The translations under genes were made by a program, and so were the position numbers. The notes under the pieces are model-generated. The model had not been told where the DNA came from. It saw only the letters and a program-made list of their open reading frames with translations, and searched no databases. Of a DNA stretch of 64,000 nt, positions 24,479-34,251 are shown piece after piece (position 1 is the stretch's first letter; each line of letters begins with the position of its first letter). The stretch is from an uncultured Leptotrichia sp. (GTDB lineage Bacteria > Fusobacteriota > Fusobacteriia > Fusobacteriales > Leptotrichiaceae), in NCBI GenBank assembly GCA_937925095.1, contig CALEXX010000010.1:1-64000 (forward strand), written 5' to 3'.

Positions 24479-27166
24479 TTATCCTTTTACCACAATATTT
24501 ACCAATTTATTTGGCACAACAATTACTTTTACAATTTCTTTTCCTTCTACAGCTTTCTTTATCTTTTCCGAATCAAAAGCCAGTTTTTCATATTCCTCTT
24601 TTGGAAGTCCTATTTTTGCCGGTATTGTTTCACGGATTTTTCCATTTATCTGAACAACAAGATTCATTTTATGTTCCTTTGTCAGTTCTTCCTCAAATGT
24701 AGGCCATTCTTCCTCAAAAGTAAACGTTGTATTCCCTATAATTTCCCACAGTTCATCAGCAATATGAGGGGCAAAAGGTGCAATTAGAAGTATAACCTTG
24801 TCCAGTACTTCCTTCCATATTTTTCTTGATTCTGTAGAAACATCATTTTTATCGATTACTTCCTGTTTGTAAGTAGTCATATCATTCAGAAGTTCCATAA
24901 CAGCTGCAATCGCAGTATTAAAGTGGAAGTCATCCTCTATGCTTTCAGTAACCTTCTTAACTGTCTGATGTAATTTTTTCTGTATTTCTTCATCTTTTTC
25001 ACTTCTTTTGCTTAAATCAATTCCGTAATTATTTTCTTTTCCAGCATTTTTATCAGCAAATTCAAACGAATCGGAAATAATCAGGAATAATCTGTTTATA
25101 AATCTGTAAGCTCCTGCCAGCCCATTTACATTCCATTCAAGTTCTTTTTCAGGCGGTGCAGCAAATAATGTAAAGACTCTTGCAGGATCTGCTCCATATT
25201 CTTTTACAATTTCTTCAGGATCTACCCCATTATTTTTAGACTTACTCATTTTTTCAACTTTTACAGTAAGTTCCTCTCCAGTTGATTTAGAGAATGCTTT
25301 TGTATCCTTTATTTCAACATCTTTAGGGAAATAGAACTTTCTTTCATTTTGCGAATAATATGAAGGCCCTAAAACCATTCCTTGTGTAAGCAGTCTCTTA
25401 AACGGCTCATTTGTTTCCACAAGTCCCATATCTCTCAATGCTTTATGGAAGAATCTCGCATAAAGAAGGTGCATTACCGCATGTTCTATTCCACCGATAT
25501 ACTGATCCACAGGAGTCCAGCTGTCTGCATTTTCTTTTTCAAAAGGTTTTTCAGCATTATGTGAATCCAGATATCTCAGATAGTACCACGAAGAATCAAC
25601 GAAAGTATCCATTGTATCAGTTTCCCTTCTACCTTTTTTCCCGTTTGGCAGAGTAACATTTTTAAATTCTTCAGAAGTTTCAAGCGGATTTCCTTTTCCG
25701 TTAAATTCAATATCAGTTGGCAATTTTACAGGTAAGTTTTCCTTTTCTTCCAAGTGAATATTTCCGTCTTCATCGTAAATTACAGGAATAGGAGTTCCCC
25801 AGTATCTCTGTCTGCTTATTAACCAGTCGTGAAGTCTGTAATTTACAGTTTTCTTTCCTTTTCCTTCTTTTTCAAGTTTTTCAGTTATTTTTATTTTTGC
25901 TTCTGTATTTTTTGTCCCATCAAATTCATCTGAATTAACTAGAATTCCATTTAAAGTGTATGCCCCTTCCATGTCTTCAACAACTATCTTTTCAGGATTT
26001 CCGTCTTTATCAACTGGATTTATAACTATTCTTATAGGAAGGTTATATTTTTTTGCAAAGAAAAAGTCTCTTTCATCATGTGCAGGAACCGCCATAACTG
26101 CCCCTGTTCCATAATCCATTAATACATAGTTTCCTATCCATAAAGGTACTTTTTCATTATTTACAGGATTTATAACATAAAGTCCTGTAAACATTCCTTC
26201 TTTTTCCTTGTCTTCTGCTGTACGGTTTATTTTGTCTTCGTTTATCATTTTATCAACAGTAGCTTTTAATGAAGGATTTTCTTTTAAGACAATTTCTTCA
26301 ACAATTGGATGTTCAGGTGCAATTACAGCATAAGTTACACCAAACAGAGTGTCTGCCCTTGTTGTAAATACAGGAATTATAACTTCTCCATTATTTCCTA
26401 TGTTCAGATTACTTTCTTTATCCTGACTGTTACTGTCAAATTTGTAATCAAGTACAAAATTTATTTCGCTTCCTGTAGACTTTCCAATCCAGTTTTTCTG
26501 CATTGCAAGAACTTTATCCGGCCAGTGCCCCTTCAGTTCTTCATGTCCCTGAAGCAGTTCTTCTGCATAGTCAGTTATTTTCAAATACCATTGTGAAAGT
26601 TCTTTCTGTATTACATCTGTTTTACTGTGTCTCCAACATTTTCCATCTTCAACCTGCTCATTTGCTAAAACTGTATTACAGTCAGGACACCAGTTTACAT
26701 AAGATCTCTTTTTGTAAACAAGTCCTTTTTTATACATTTCTATAAAGAACAGCTGATTCCATTTATAGTATTCAGGAGTGTATGTGCTTATTTCCCTGTC
26801 CCAGTCATATGAAAGCCCCATTAGTTTAAGCTGTCTTCTCATATTGTCAATATTAGCTTTTGTCCACTGGCCAGGGTGTGCTCCATTATCAATTGCGGCA
26901 TTTTCAGCGGGAAGTCCAAAACTGTCCCATCCGAATGGGTGCAATACATTAAAACCTTTCATTTTCTTATATCTTGCAATGGCATCTCCTATGGCGTAGT
27001 TTCTTAAATGCCCCACATGCAGCTTTCCAGAAGGATAAGCAAACATTTCAAGAGTATAGTAGTTCTGTTTTCCCTCTACTTTATTTTCACTTTTAAAAAC
27101 ATTCTTTTCCTGCCATTTTTCCTGCCACTTTTTTTCAATTTCCGACGGTTTGTATTCTTTTACCAT
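24479..27166 (-). CDS. leuS: leucyl-tRNA synthetase
   Basis: An 895-residue class Ia synthetase that charges tRNA-Leu. The HIGH-type motif is YPSGKLHVGHLRNY (about residue 50), the editing domain contains FTTRADTLFGVTYA and GTGAVMAVPAHDERD, the catalytic core resumes with HDWLISRQRYWGTPIP, and the KMSKS loop reads VEKMSKSKNNGVDP (about 630). The C-terminal anticodon and tRNA-contact domains (about 675-895) are complete. Length is slightly above the bacterial norm through insertions in the editing domain. Its promoter, at 27262-27290, is overlapped by a perfect palindrome. Downstream lies the 220-bp hairpin repeat; upstream begins the defence island. Confidence 0.97.
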   Translation of the reverse strand: MVKEYKPSEIEKKWQEKWQEKNVFKSENKVEGKQNYYTLEMFAYPSGKLHVGHLRNYAIGDAIARYKKMKGFNVLHPFGWDSFGLPAENAAIDNGAHPGQWTKANIDNMRRQLKLMGLSYDWDREISTYTPEYYKWNQLFFIEMYKKGLVYKKRSYVNWCPDCNTVLANEQVEDGKCWRHSKTDVIQKELSQWYLKITDYAEELLQGHEELKGHWPDKVLAMQKNWIGKSTGSEINFVLDYKFDSNSQDKESNLNIGNNGEVIIPVFTTRADTLFGVTYAVIAPEHPIVEEIVLKENPSLKATVDKMINEDKINRTAEDKEKEGMFTGLYVINPVNNEKVPLWIGNYVLMDYGTGAVMAVPAHDERDFFFAKKYNLPIRIVINPVDKDGNPEKIVVEDMEGAYTLNGILVNSDEFDGTKNTEAKIKITEKLEKEGKGKKTVNYRLHDWLISRQRYWGTPIPVIYDEDGNIHLEEKENLPVKLPTDIEFNGKGNPLETSEEFKNVTLPNGKKGRRETDTMDTFVDSSWYYLRYLDSHNAEKPFEKENADSWTPVDQYIGGIEHAVMHLLYARFFHKALRDMGLVETNEPFKRLLTQGMVLGPSYYSQNERKFYFPKDVEIKDTKAFSKSTGEELTVKVEKMSKSKNNGVDPEEIVKEYGADPARVFTLFAAPPEKELEWNVNGLAGAYRFINRLFLIISDSFEFADKNAGKENNYGIDLSKRSEKDEEIQKKLHQTVKKVTESIEDDFHFNTAIAAVMELLNDMTTYKQEVIDKNDVSTESRKIWKEVLDKVILLIAPFAPHIADELWEIIGNTTFTFEEEWPTFEEELTKEHKMNLVVQINGKIRETIPAKIGLPKEEYEKLAFDSEKIKKAVEGKEIVKVIVVPNKLVNIVVKG

Positions 27167-27253
27167 TTGTATTCACGACTATAAAAGTCTTTTCTCCTTT
27201 CATTTCATATATACTTCCAGTTTTAATTTAACATATCTTAATAACTCTATATT

Positions 27254-27290
27254 TGTTATACAGTATAACATTTCAAGGTTAATTTTTCAA
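27254..27290 (-). promoter_or_regulatory. leuS promoter overlapped by a perfect palindrome
   Basis: On the minus strand TTGAAA (complement of 27285-27290), 17 bases, then TATACT (complement of 27262-27267). The palindrome TGTTATAC-A-GTATAACA at 27254-27270 (plus strand) covers the -10 box, the position of a repressor operator. The leader to the leuS ATG is only about 90 bases, too short for a T-box riboswitch. Confidence 0.65.
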
Positions 27291-27301
27291 TGATTGTTGG
27301 G

Positions 27302-30277
27302 CTATTTAATTAAATCTTTTAAACCATCAACTGTTTTACATACTTCATAATCAATTTCTTCAGAAATAGCTTTAAAATGCTTTATACCACAGTTAATTTT
27401 ACCATTTTCATTTCCTCTTCTGTCACTTTCATTTTTTGAACCTTTAGTTTCTATTACAAAGAAAAGCTTCTCTTCTTCTTTATTCATATCTGGTTTAGCA
27501 AGTATAGCCCAGTCAGGATTATAATTTCCCAATGGAGTAGCTATTTTAAACCATGATGGAAGTTTTGCATAAACAATAACATTTCCATATTTTTCTAAAT
27601 TTTCAGCAAATTTACTTTCTATTTCTGAATCTACGACAATACTATTGTAAGGTGTTTTTTTAGTTTCAATCATATTACCTTTTGAAATTTCATTTTTTAA
27701 ATACCCGTATATTTCACTATTTTCAAACAACTCTTGTGAATAATACTCTGTATCTCCTATTTTTTCATATTTTATACCATCAAGTATGAAATTTTTCATA
27801 GTATTTTTAATTATCTCGCCAGCTTGTTCTAAATAACGCTGAGGATTTTTCTTAAAACTTTCTAAAGTTTTAGATTTTGTCAAAATTTTTACTATACTTC
27901 TTCTTGTAAGGTTTGTTTCATTCTGTAAATAAGTAATTATGTCAGGTAGTTTAAATTTATTGTAGGTTTTTATGTCTTCGCTTATTTCACTTTCATTCTC
28001 TGATTCAATTCCACCTTTTGTGATAGATAATCTTTTTTTATCATATAAAAACTTTTCAGATGGTATATAAATTCCGTCATCCAGACCTTTTATACATTCT
28101 TTTATTAGTTCTTCTTCTTTAAAATTAACCTGATATGTGGTTTTATATTTTATTTTATCCCATAATTTTTTAAATTCATCACTTAAAAATACTTCTCTAT
28201 TTATTTCTATTTTCTTTTTATCATCTGCATTTTTAATAACTAACTTTCTGGAAATAGGTTCAAGTTTTTTTATAATTGATTCTTTTATATTTTCGAATTC
28301 TTCAGGTATTTCTAAAATTCCTTTTCCTAAATCTATTTTCAGTTTTTCTTTTGAATTTCCATTTTCATCAATATAATTTCTTTTGATTAAATCTTGATAT
28401 ATTTCTTTTGATTTTTCATGACCAAGAAACTTTTCTTTTCTATTTTCATCAGTAACTACAATATTTGCAAAAATGAAGTCTTCTACAATTCCAAATTTTA
28501 TATTTTCTTCTTTTTCCATTTCTTTCTGTAAAGATTCTACAAACTGTTCATAAGATTCATTTGCCATTACTGTCAGTGTATTTACATTGAAACCTCTGAC
28601 TCTTTCTCCATCTTGGTTTACAGCTATTCTAAGTCCTCTACCTATTTCCTGTCTTTTCTTCATTTCAGAAACTGTCTCATTCAAAGTACAAATTTGAAAT
28701 ACATTAGGATTATCCCAACCTTCTTTCAATGCAGAATGTGAGAAAATAAATGCCAGAGGCTCATCAAAACTTAAAAGTTTTTCCTTATCTTTCATTATTT
28801 TGTTAAATGTATCATTATCAGCATTTGTATTACCTTTTGTATCTTTAATTTCAAAATATTCTAGTCCACTTTTAGATTTTTTCTTATCTGCTGAAAAATA
28901 CCCATCATGTACTTCAGACGCTTTACCCATTGAGGAATATTTTTTTAATTGTATAAGTTCATTATATTCTTCTTCAAACATTAAAGCGTATTTCCCTTTT
29001 TTAGCTTCTCCTGTCTCTGAGTCATATATTCTATAATTTGCAACTTTATCTATAAAGAAAAGTGATAAAACTTTTATTCCTTTACTTTTTAAATCCAACT
29101 GTTTATCAAAATGCTCCTGTATTGTTTTTCTTATTTGTAATCTTTTTATTAAATCCGGGTCCTGTCCTCCATTTACCTGCCCTAAAGTTAAGATTACCTT
29201 TCCAAAATCTATAAAAGATCTGGAAGGATCAAGTTCATTATATGTAATTTCATTTACTATATAACCGTCATAGATATCTCTTTTTGCCTTTTCACTTAAT
29301 ATATCTCCATGTTTTATACTAATTTCTTTCCTAGTTACCCCTGATTTACTTTTTATATCAAGTTCTATTTTTGCTGTAATACCAGATTTAACAGCCTTTA
29401 TACTTGTGACTTTTATATATTCTGTATTTGAATTTTTAGTAATACCGACAGTAGCAACTTCTATTTGTTTTACAAGCTGTTTTTCGTAAGCATCTATTGA
29501 ATCCAGTTTAAATACAGAATTATATTTCTCTTTATGGGTTGCTGAATATCTTAATGTACATAGAGGATTTAACTCTTTTATAGCTTTTTTTGCTATATTA
29601 GTTTCCATATTTTGTGGCTCATCAACTATTACTATTGGATTACATTGACTTATGTATTCTATCGGTTTATAACCATTTGCCTGATCTCTTTCAAGATTAA
29701 TGACATTTGTATCTTTATTAAAAGAATCTATATTAATAATCAAAATCTGTATATTGTCATTTACAGCAAAATTTCTTATCATATTTAGTTTTTTAGAATC
29801 ATAAATAAAATAATCATAAGGAATATTTTCATATATACTTTTAAAATGTTCTTCTGTAATTTGAAGTGTTTTATATACCCCTTCTTTTATTGCTATTGAA
29901 GGTACAACTATAATAAATTTTGTAAATCCATATTTTTTATTTAACTCCATTATTGTTCTTAAATATACATAAGTTTTCCCTGTACCTGTTTCCATTTCAA
30001 CAGAAAAATTATAGTCTTCTTTTTTTAATACTGATGTTTTACCTAGACCATTTCTAGTTTGAATATTATTCAAATTTTCTGAGATTTCTTCTGGAAATAA
30101 TAAAAGTTTATTTCCTGTTCCTAAATCATTTTCGTCATTTATTATTCTTAATTGAGGATCATTTGTTTTTTCTACTGTAAATACCGTTCTACTTATTTCC
30201 TGTCCTGAAAATATGTCAGTTATAGAATTTATAGCTTCTAACTGATATTCTAAATCTTCTTCAAATCTAATCTTCAT
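27302..30277 (-). CDS. type III restriction enzyme, Res subunit
   Basis: A 991-residue restriction subunit. The SF2 helicase core begins near residue 88: Walker A METGTGKTYVYLRTI, motif Ia IIVVPSIAIKEGV, DEPQ box VIVDEPQNM, motif III LRYSATH, and motif VI EIGRGLRIAV. The C-terminal 150 residues hold the PD-(D/E)xK nuclease (NPDWAILAKP, then FFVIETKGSK). With the Mod subunit it would cut unmodified DNA carrying two head-to-head sites. It is last in the six-gene island, 61 bases after the HerA gene and separated from mod by two foreign defence genes. Length and motifs look intact. Starts behind GGGAGA. Confidence 0.93.
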   Translation of the reverse strand: MKIRFEEDLEYQLEAINSITDIFSGQEISRTVFTVEKTNDPQLRIINDENDLGTGNKLLLFPEEISENLNNIQTRNGLGKTSVLKKEDYNFSVEMETGTGKTYVYLRTIMELNKKYGFTKFIIVVPSIAIKEGVYKTLQITEEHFKSIYENIPYDYFIYDSKKLNMIRNFAVNDNIQILIINIDSFNKDTNVINLERDQANGYKPIEYISQCNPIVIVDEPQNMETNIAKKAIKELNPLCTLRYSATHKEKYNSVFKLDSIDAYEKQLVKQIEVATVGITKNSNTEYIKVTSIKAVKSGITAKIELDIKSKSGVTRKEISIKHGDILSEKAKRDIYDGYIVNEITYNELDPSRSFIDFGKVILTLGQVNGGQDPDLIKRLQIRKTIQEHFDKQLDLKSKGIKVLSLFFIDKVANYRIYDSETGEAKKGKYALMFEEEYNELIQLKKYSSMGKASEVHDGYFSADKKKSKSGLEYFEIKDTKGNTNADNDTFNKIMKDKEKLLSFDEPLAFIFSHSALKEGWDNPNVFQICTLNETVSEMKKRQEIGRGLRIAVNQDGERVRGFNVNTLTVMANESYEQFVESLQKEMEKEENIKFGIVEDFIFANIVVTDENRKEKFLGHEKSKEIYQDLIKRNYIDENGNSKEKLKIDLGKGILEIPEEFENIKESIIKKLEPISRKLVIKNADDKKKIEINREVFLSDEFKKLWDKIKYKTTYQVNFKEEELIKECIKGLDDGIYIPSEKFLYDKKRLSITKGGIESENESEISEDIKTYNKFKLPDIITYLQNETNLTRRSIVKILTKSKTLESFKKNPQRYLEQAGEIIKNTMKNFILDGIKYEKIGDTEYYSQELFENSEIYGYLKNEISKGNMIETKKTPYNSIVVDSEIESKFAENLEKYGNVIVYAKLPSWFKIATPLGNYNPDWAILAKPDMNKEEEKLFFVIETKGSKNESDRRGNENGKINCGIKHFKAISEEIDYEVCKTVDGLKDLIK

Positions 30278-30338
30278 AGTTTCTCCCTATATACTTCTGA
30301 TTTCACTTATTCCAATTATTTTAGTTTTCACTTTTTTA

Positions 30339-32405
30339 TTATCTGCTTTTGTCTAACCATTTATCTGCTACAAATTTTATTTCAATACTATTTTTTTCTT
30401 CTAACCATTGTTCAATAATTTTAGGATTATTGCTATTTGGTTTCTTTGTAATATTATTTATTCTTACTTGACTAGGAATCCTTACTGCTTCTCCCATAAT
30501 AATTGCATGCTGTTGTGGTAAAATTGGTAATTGATTCAGTAATTCTTCATTAGCCGTTGAAACTATTTGTCTAATATACCTTTGATCTTCTGGATTTTGT
30601 AATTTATGAACAATAAAAGTATTACATTGAGATAATATTGTCTTTGATAATTCTGAAGGTCTTTGTGATGAAACTATTAATGATACTCCAAATTTTCTTC
30701 CTTCACGAGCTATTCTCTCAAATACTTTTTTTGTTATTGATTTTTTTCCATTTTTATCTACTTCTGGAATATAGTTTTGTGCTTCTTCTAAAATTAAAGC
30801 TATTGGATATTCTCCTCTTTTAGCCTTATACTTTTCGACCTTATTAATTCTTTGAGTAAACTCTAAAATTAATCTTCCTATAAGCCCTGTTATTGTTTCT
30901 AAAAGTTCAAATGGTAATAATGATAAATCTAAAATTATAATCTGATTTTTATTTTTATTATTTACTTTTTCTTTTTTAAATAGAGAAAATGGATTGTCAG
31001 AATCGGTAATTTCTATACCAAAAATATATTCTAAATAATTCAATAACTGATATTCTTCACTATCAAACATCAAAGGTTCTGCTTTTCTTAAATCGCTAGA
31101 AAAGCTAGACAATCTCATCTTTAATCCAGATAAATAATCTTTATTTCTTGAATTATTTTCTCCTAATTCTTCTAATGCTCTATCTAAATCACTAGAAATT
31201 AATTTTTTAAAATCAAAATATCTTGGAATATCTATATTAGAATCTACTAATATACTATTACAGTTTACCAAATTCTCAATTTCAGTTACTAAGTCATCAT
31301 AGCTTTTCTCTATTATCCCATACTCTATTTTTTCCCCTTCTTTAATTTTTATTCCATATTTTTCTTCCAATTTTTCCTTTATCAAATATACATCATTTAA
31401 TACCTTACATATCTTTTTATGTTCAGGATACTTCTCAGAAAAACTTTCTTTTAAACTTTCTAATCTATTATAGATATAGTTTAATAAATCTTTGTTATTT
31501 AATTCTAAAAGTTTTTTTAATTCTATCAATTGGTTAAAATATGTAATATGAATTTTTTCTTTTAGCCCATCATTTTTTTTAGTTGAAATTTTTGAAAGTC
31601 CTAAAGCTTTCTTTAATATTGGAGCTTGAGTTCCAGCTGAAGGTTCAAAAAGATATTCAAAATCTTCATAATTCATAAACCAATAAGGTACTTTCATACC
31701 TTCTTCGGAAATTGTAAAAGCATTTATATTTTCGTATCCTTCAAAAGCACTTTTATACTCGCCATTTGTATCAAATATGATTATTGTTGCACTTTTTAAT
31801 TTATCTTCTTTATCACTTTCCTTTGAGTAATTATAATTAAAAAGTGATTGTAATATAGAGGTTACCGTACAAGATTTTCCAGAACCTGTATTCCCTAAAA
31901 TAGCAGAATGCTTTGTAAAAAATTTATCTGGATTAATCTTTATATCATAATCTTTAAAACTATCATTTTTTCCTATTGGAAGATAAAAATCTTTTTGAAA
32001 ATTAATATCTTTATTAGAAGAACTATCAAAAATTTTTTCTAAATCTTCTTTTATTATATACCAAACAGGATTATCTAAAACAGGATAGTTATATATTCCT
32101 TCCTCATACTTATTTTCCTCTGTAATAGTTCCTAGCATTGTAGCAATTAAATGTCTTTTAGACTTTGAGAGTCTTATTCCACCTGTTGATTTTTCTATTT
32201 CAGAATCCTCAAATGTCTTTACCCTTGTTATTAAAGCAACTATTTTATCACTTCCAATTGGAACAATTACATAAGAATTAACTTTTGCTACTTCATATAT
32301 ATCGTAGTATCCACTTTTATGAGTTCCTTTTATATTTTCATCAAGTTCTATCATAATTTTAAAACTATCTACACTTATAACTCTTCCAATTTCTCTACTG
32401 AACAT
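30339..32405 (-). CDS. HerA-like hexameric ATPase/helicase of a SIR2-HerA defence module
   Basis: A 688-residue HerA/FtsK-superfamily ATPase (DUF87 type). An N-terminal HAS-barrel-like domain (about 1-90, GRVISVDSFKIMIELD) precedes Walker A ILGNTGSGKSCTVTSI (about residue 172). A long helical insert leads to Walker B IALILEEAQNYIPE and the sensor/arginine region LIVSSQRPSELSKTILSQCN. HerA forms hexameric rings. In anti-phage SIR2-HerA systems (also called Nezha) it assembles with SIR2 dodecamers and controls NAD+ depletion or DNA cleavage. Here it follows the SIR2 gene by 9 bases, a tightly coupled pair. Start ATG behind AGGA. Confidence 0.9.
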   Translation of the reverse strand: MFSREIGRVISVDSFKIMIELDENIKGTHKSGYYDIYEVAKVNSYVIVPIGSDKIVALITRVKTFEDSEIEKSTGGIRLSKSKRHLIATMLGTITEENKYEEGIYNYPVLDNPVWYIIKEDLEKIFDSSSNKDINFQKDFYLPIGKNDSFKDYDIKINPDKFFTKHSAILGNTGSGKSCTVTSILQSLFNYNYSKESDKEDKLKSATIIIFDTNGEYKSAFEGYENINAFTISEEGMKVPYWFMNYEDFEYLFEPSAGTQAPILKKALGLSKISTKKNDGLKEKIHITYFNQLIELKKLLELNNKDLLNYIYNRLESLKESFSEKYPEHKKICKVLNDVYLIKEKLEEKYGIKIKEGEKIEYGIIEKSYDDLVTEIENLVNCNSILVDSNIDIPRYFDFKKLISSDLDRALEELGENNSRNKDYLSGLKMRLSSFSSDLRKAEPLMFDSEEYQLLNYLEYIFGIEITDSDNPFSLFKKEKVNNKNKNQIIILDLSLLPFELLETITGLIGRLILEFTQRINKVEKYKAKRGEYPIALILEEAQNYIPEVDKNGKKSITKKVFERIAREGRKFGVSLIVSSQRPSELSKTILSQCNTFIVHKLQNPEDQRYIRQIVSTANEELLNQLPILPQQHAIIMGEAVRIPSQVRINNITKKPNSNNPKIIEQWLEEKNSIEIKFVADKWLDKSR

Positions 32406-32414
32406 CTTATCCTG

Positions 32415-34208
32415 TTACACCTCGCTTTTTTCATCATCTTCTTTTGGATATAATTTTTCTATACTACTCATAACTTTTGCTCTTGTGTCCTCTTGATCCA
32501 TAGTAGATAGTAATTCTTTTGAAAAATATTTAAAATCTCCCAGTTCTTCACCTTGACATATAATAATTCTTGGGTCTTTTAAATCATTTAATCTTTTGAT
32601 TTCTCCTCCACTTTGGGTTCCATTAAAATCTACTATAATAAGTGTAAATGAAGGATTAGCTAATGCTTGATATATAATGTCATTTATATGTTCATCATAA
32701 AAACTATACCCAACAACAAATAAAACAGCTTCAGGTTGTTGAAGTCTATCAGCAAATTTTCTAAATAATTCTGAATATGGAAAATTTAATGTATATTCTT
32801 TTTTAGAAGAAGTCGGATAAATCATTATATCTCCTAAATTATTTGTTTTATTTGTTAATTTCATCCTAACTAATTCAATTGGAATTTCATATAACCCATA
32901 TGGATTATTTTTATTCTGATTCTTATAAACCCAGTTTAATGAACCATGTAATTTATAATATTTAATAACTCTTTCAATTCTTCTTACTTTTCCTTCAGTT
33001 GTATCTCCAGGAAAAAAGAAATCATAGTTATATACCTCTGGTCTAAAATTTCTTTCATTAAATCCAACAAATCCATTAATATATTCTATTCCTAATTCAT
33101 CACAAGCATATTCAAAAGCTAAGTCATAATTTAAAGTAAAAATATTCACTCTTCTAAGATTTAGTGGTCTTTGAAGAAGAGAAATCAAAAGACTTTTATG
33201 ATATGTATATCTTCCTTCTTTTTCCATTTTATCTTTTATTTCTTTATTCTCTTCTTTCTTAAGAAAATGATTATCATCAAAAGAAATTCTATCAATATCA
33301 CACATTTCAAATATTGCTTTCTTTATAGCTTCTATTAGTTGTTCTAATTTCTCTATATCTATTTCTAATTCATTTTTTGATATTAAACCTTCTGATTGTT
33401 CCATCAAATACCTTAAAGCATACAAATAGTTTAAAAAATCTTCTAATTTTACTTCTACTCCTAATTTATAAATTTTTTCTTTTTCATCATCATTAAAATT
33501 TTTATTTCTTACAATTTCTTTTAAATTTATTTTATTATCTTCATTAATTAGATTTAATAAATCTAATTTTATTTTAATGTTTTTAGTAATATTTTTTAAA
33601 ATTTCATCTGCTTCATCTAAGTTTATATTATATTTTTTTATATTATCATTAGCAAATATAGTTTTTATAATATCCTTTGAGTCTATATTTTTACTATTTT
33701 CTTTTAATTCTTCTTCTATGTCTTTTTTAAATTTTATTTTTTTTATCTCATCTTCTTCATATATTTTTAATTTTTCTTTCAAATTATCAAATATTTTATC
33801 TATAATTGGATTTAATACTTTATCTTCCCAAATAAAAAAGTCATTTCCTTTTTTTATTTCTTCTTTTATATCTAAAAATTTCCTATCTTCATATTTTTCT
33901 TTTAATTTTTTAAATAAATTATTAACATCATCATTTTTTTCTATCTTCTCACTTATTTGTTTTGGAATTCCTTGAATACTTTCTGCACCTAAATGAATAG
34001 AACTCCCTGTTCCAAACAGAAAATTAACATTATCCAATAGTAGATACTTTTTTAAAAATAATTTTATTTTACTTTTCTTATCTTTATCTATTTTTTCATT
34101 TTCTATCCATCTTTCTTCTCCAACAAAAAAACAATTACTAGATTTTTTTTCATTATTCTGATCTTTTTCTGAATTTTTATTTTCTATCACTTCTTTTTGA
34201 TTATCCAA
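32415..34208 (-). CDS. SIR2-domain NADase effector of a SIR2-HerA defence module
   Basis: A 597-residue SIR2-family protein. Its N-terminal 50 residues are charged and probably disordered. The NAD-binding fold starts at NFLFGTGSSIHLG (about 62-74). A lysine-rich helical insertion of some 250 residues follows. The catalytic half resumes with RRVNIFTLNYDLAFEYACDE (the TxNYD motif), YYKLHGSLNWVY with the catalytic histidine, and FVVGYSFYDEHIND. Defence SIR2 proteins hydrolyse NAD+ to arrest the infected cell. The neighbouring HerA gene marks the known SIR2-HerA pair. The start is TTG at 34208, seven bases after GGGAGG. The insertion makes it longer than many relatives. Confidence 0.9.
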   Translation of the reverse strand: MDNQKEVIENKNSEKDQNNEKKSSNCFFVGEERWIENEKIDKDKKSKIKLFLKKYLLLDNVNFLFGTGSSIHLGAESIQGIPKQISEKIEKNDDVNNLFKKLKEKYEDRKFLDIKEEIKKGNDFFIWEDKVLNPIIDKIFDNLKEKLKIYEEDEIKKIKFKKDIEEELKENSKNIDSKDIIKTIFANDNIKKYNINLDEADEILKNITKNIKIKLDLLNLINEDNKINLKEIVRNKNFNDDEKEKIYKLGVEVKLEDFLNYLYALRYLMEQSEGLISKNELEIDIEKLEQLIEAIKKAIFEMCDIDRISFDDNHFLKKEENKEIKDKMEKEGRYTYHKSLLISLLQRPLNLRRVNIFTLNYDLAFEYACDELGIEYINGFVGFNERNFRPEVYNYDFFFPGDTTEGKVRRIERVIKYYKLHGSLNWVYKNQNKNNPYGLYEIPIELVRMKLTNKTNNLGDIMIYPTSSKKEYTLNFPYSELFRKFADRLQQPEAVLFVVGYSFYDEHINDIIYQALANPSFTLIIVDFNGTQSGGEIKRLNDLKDPRIIICQGEELGDFKYFSKELLSTMDQEDTRAKVMSSIEKLYPKEDDEKSEV

Positions 34209-34251
34209 TACACTTCCTCCCTAAATCTTTTTTACTTACATTTTTTTATTT

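Noticed and set aside
27167..27301. T-box riboswitch for leuS
   Set aside because: The leader is about 90 bases and shows no T-box sequence, specifier stem or terminator/antiterminator; the palindromic promoter is the better explanation.
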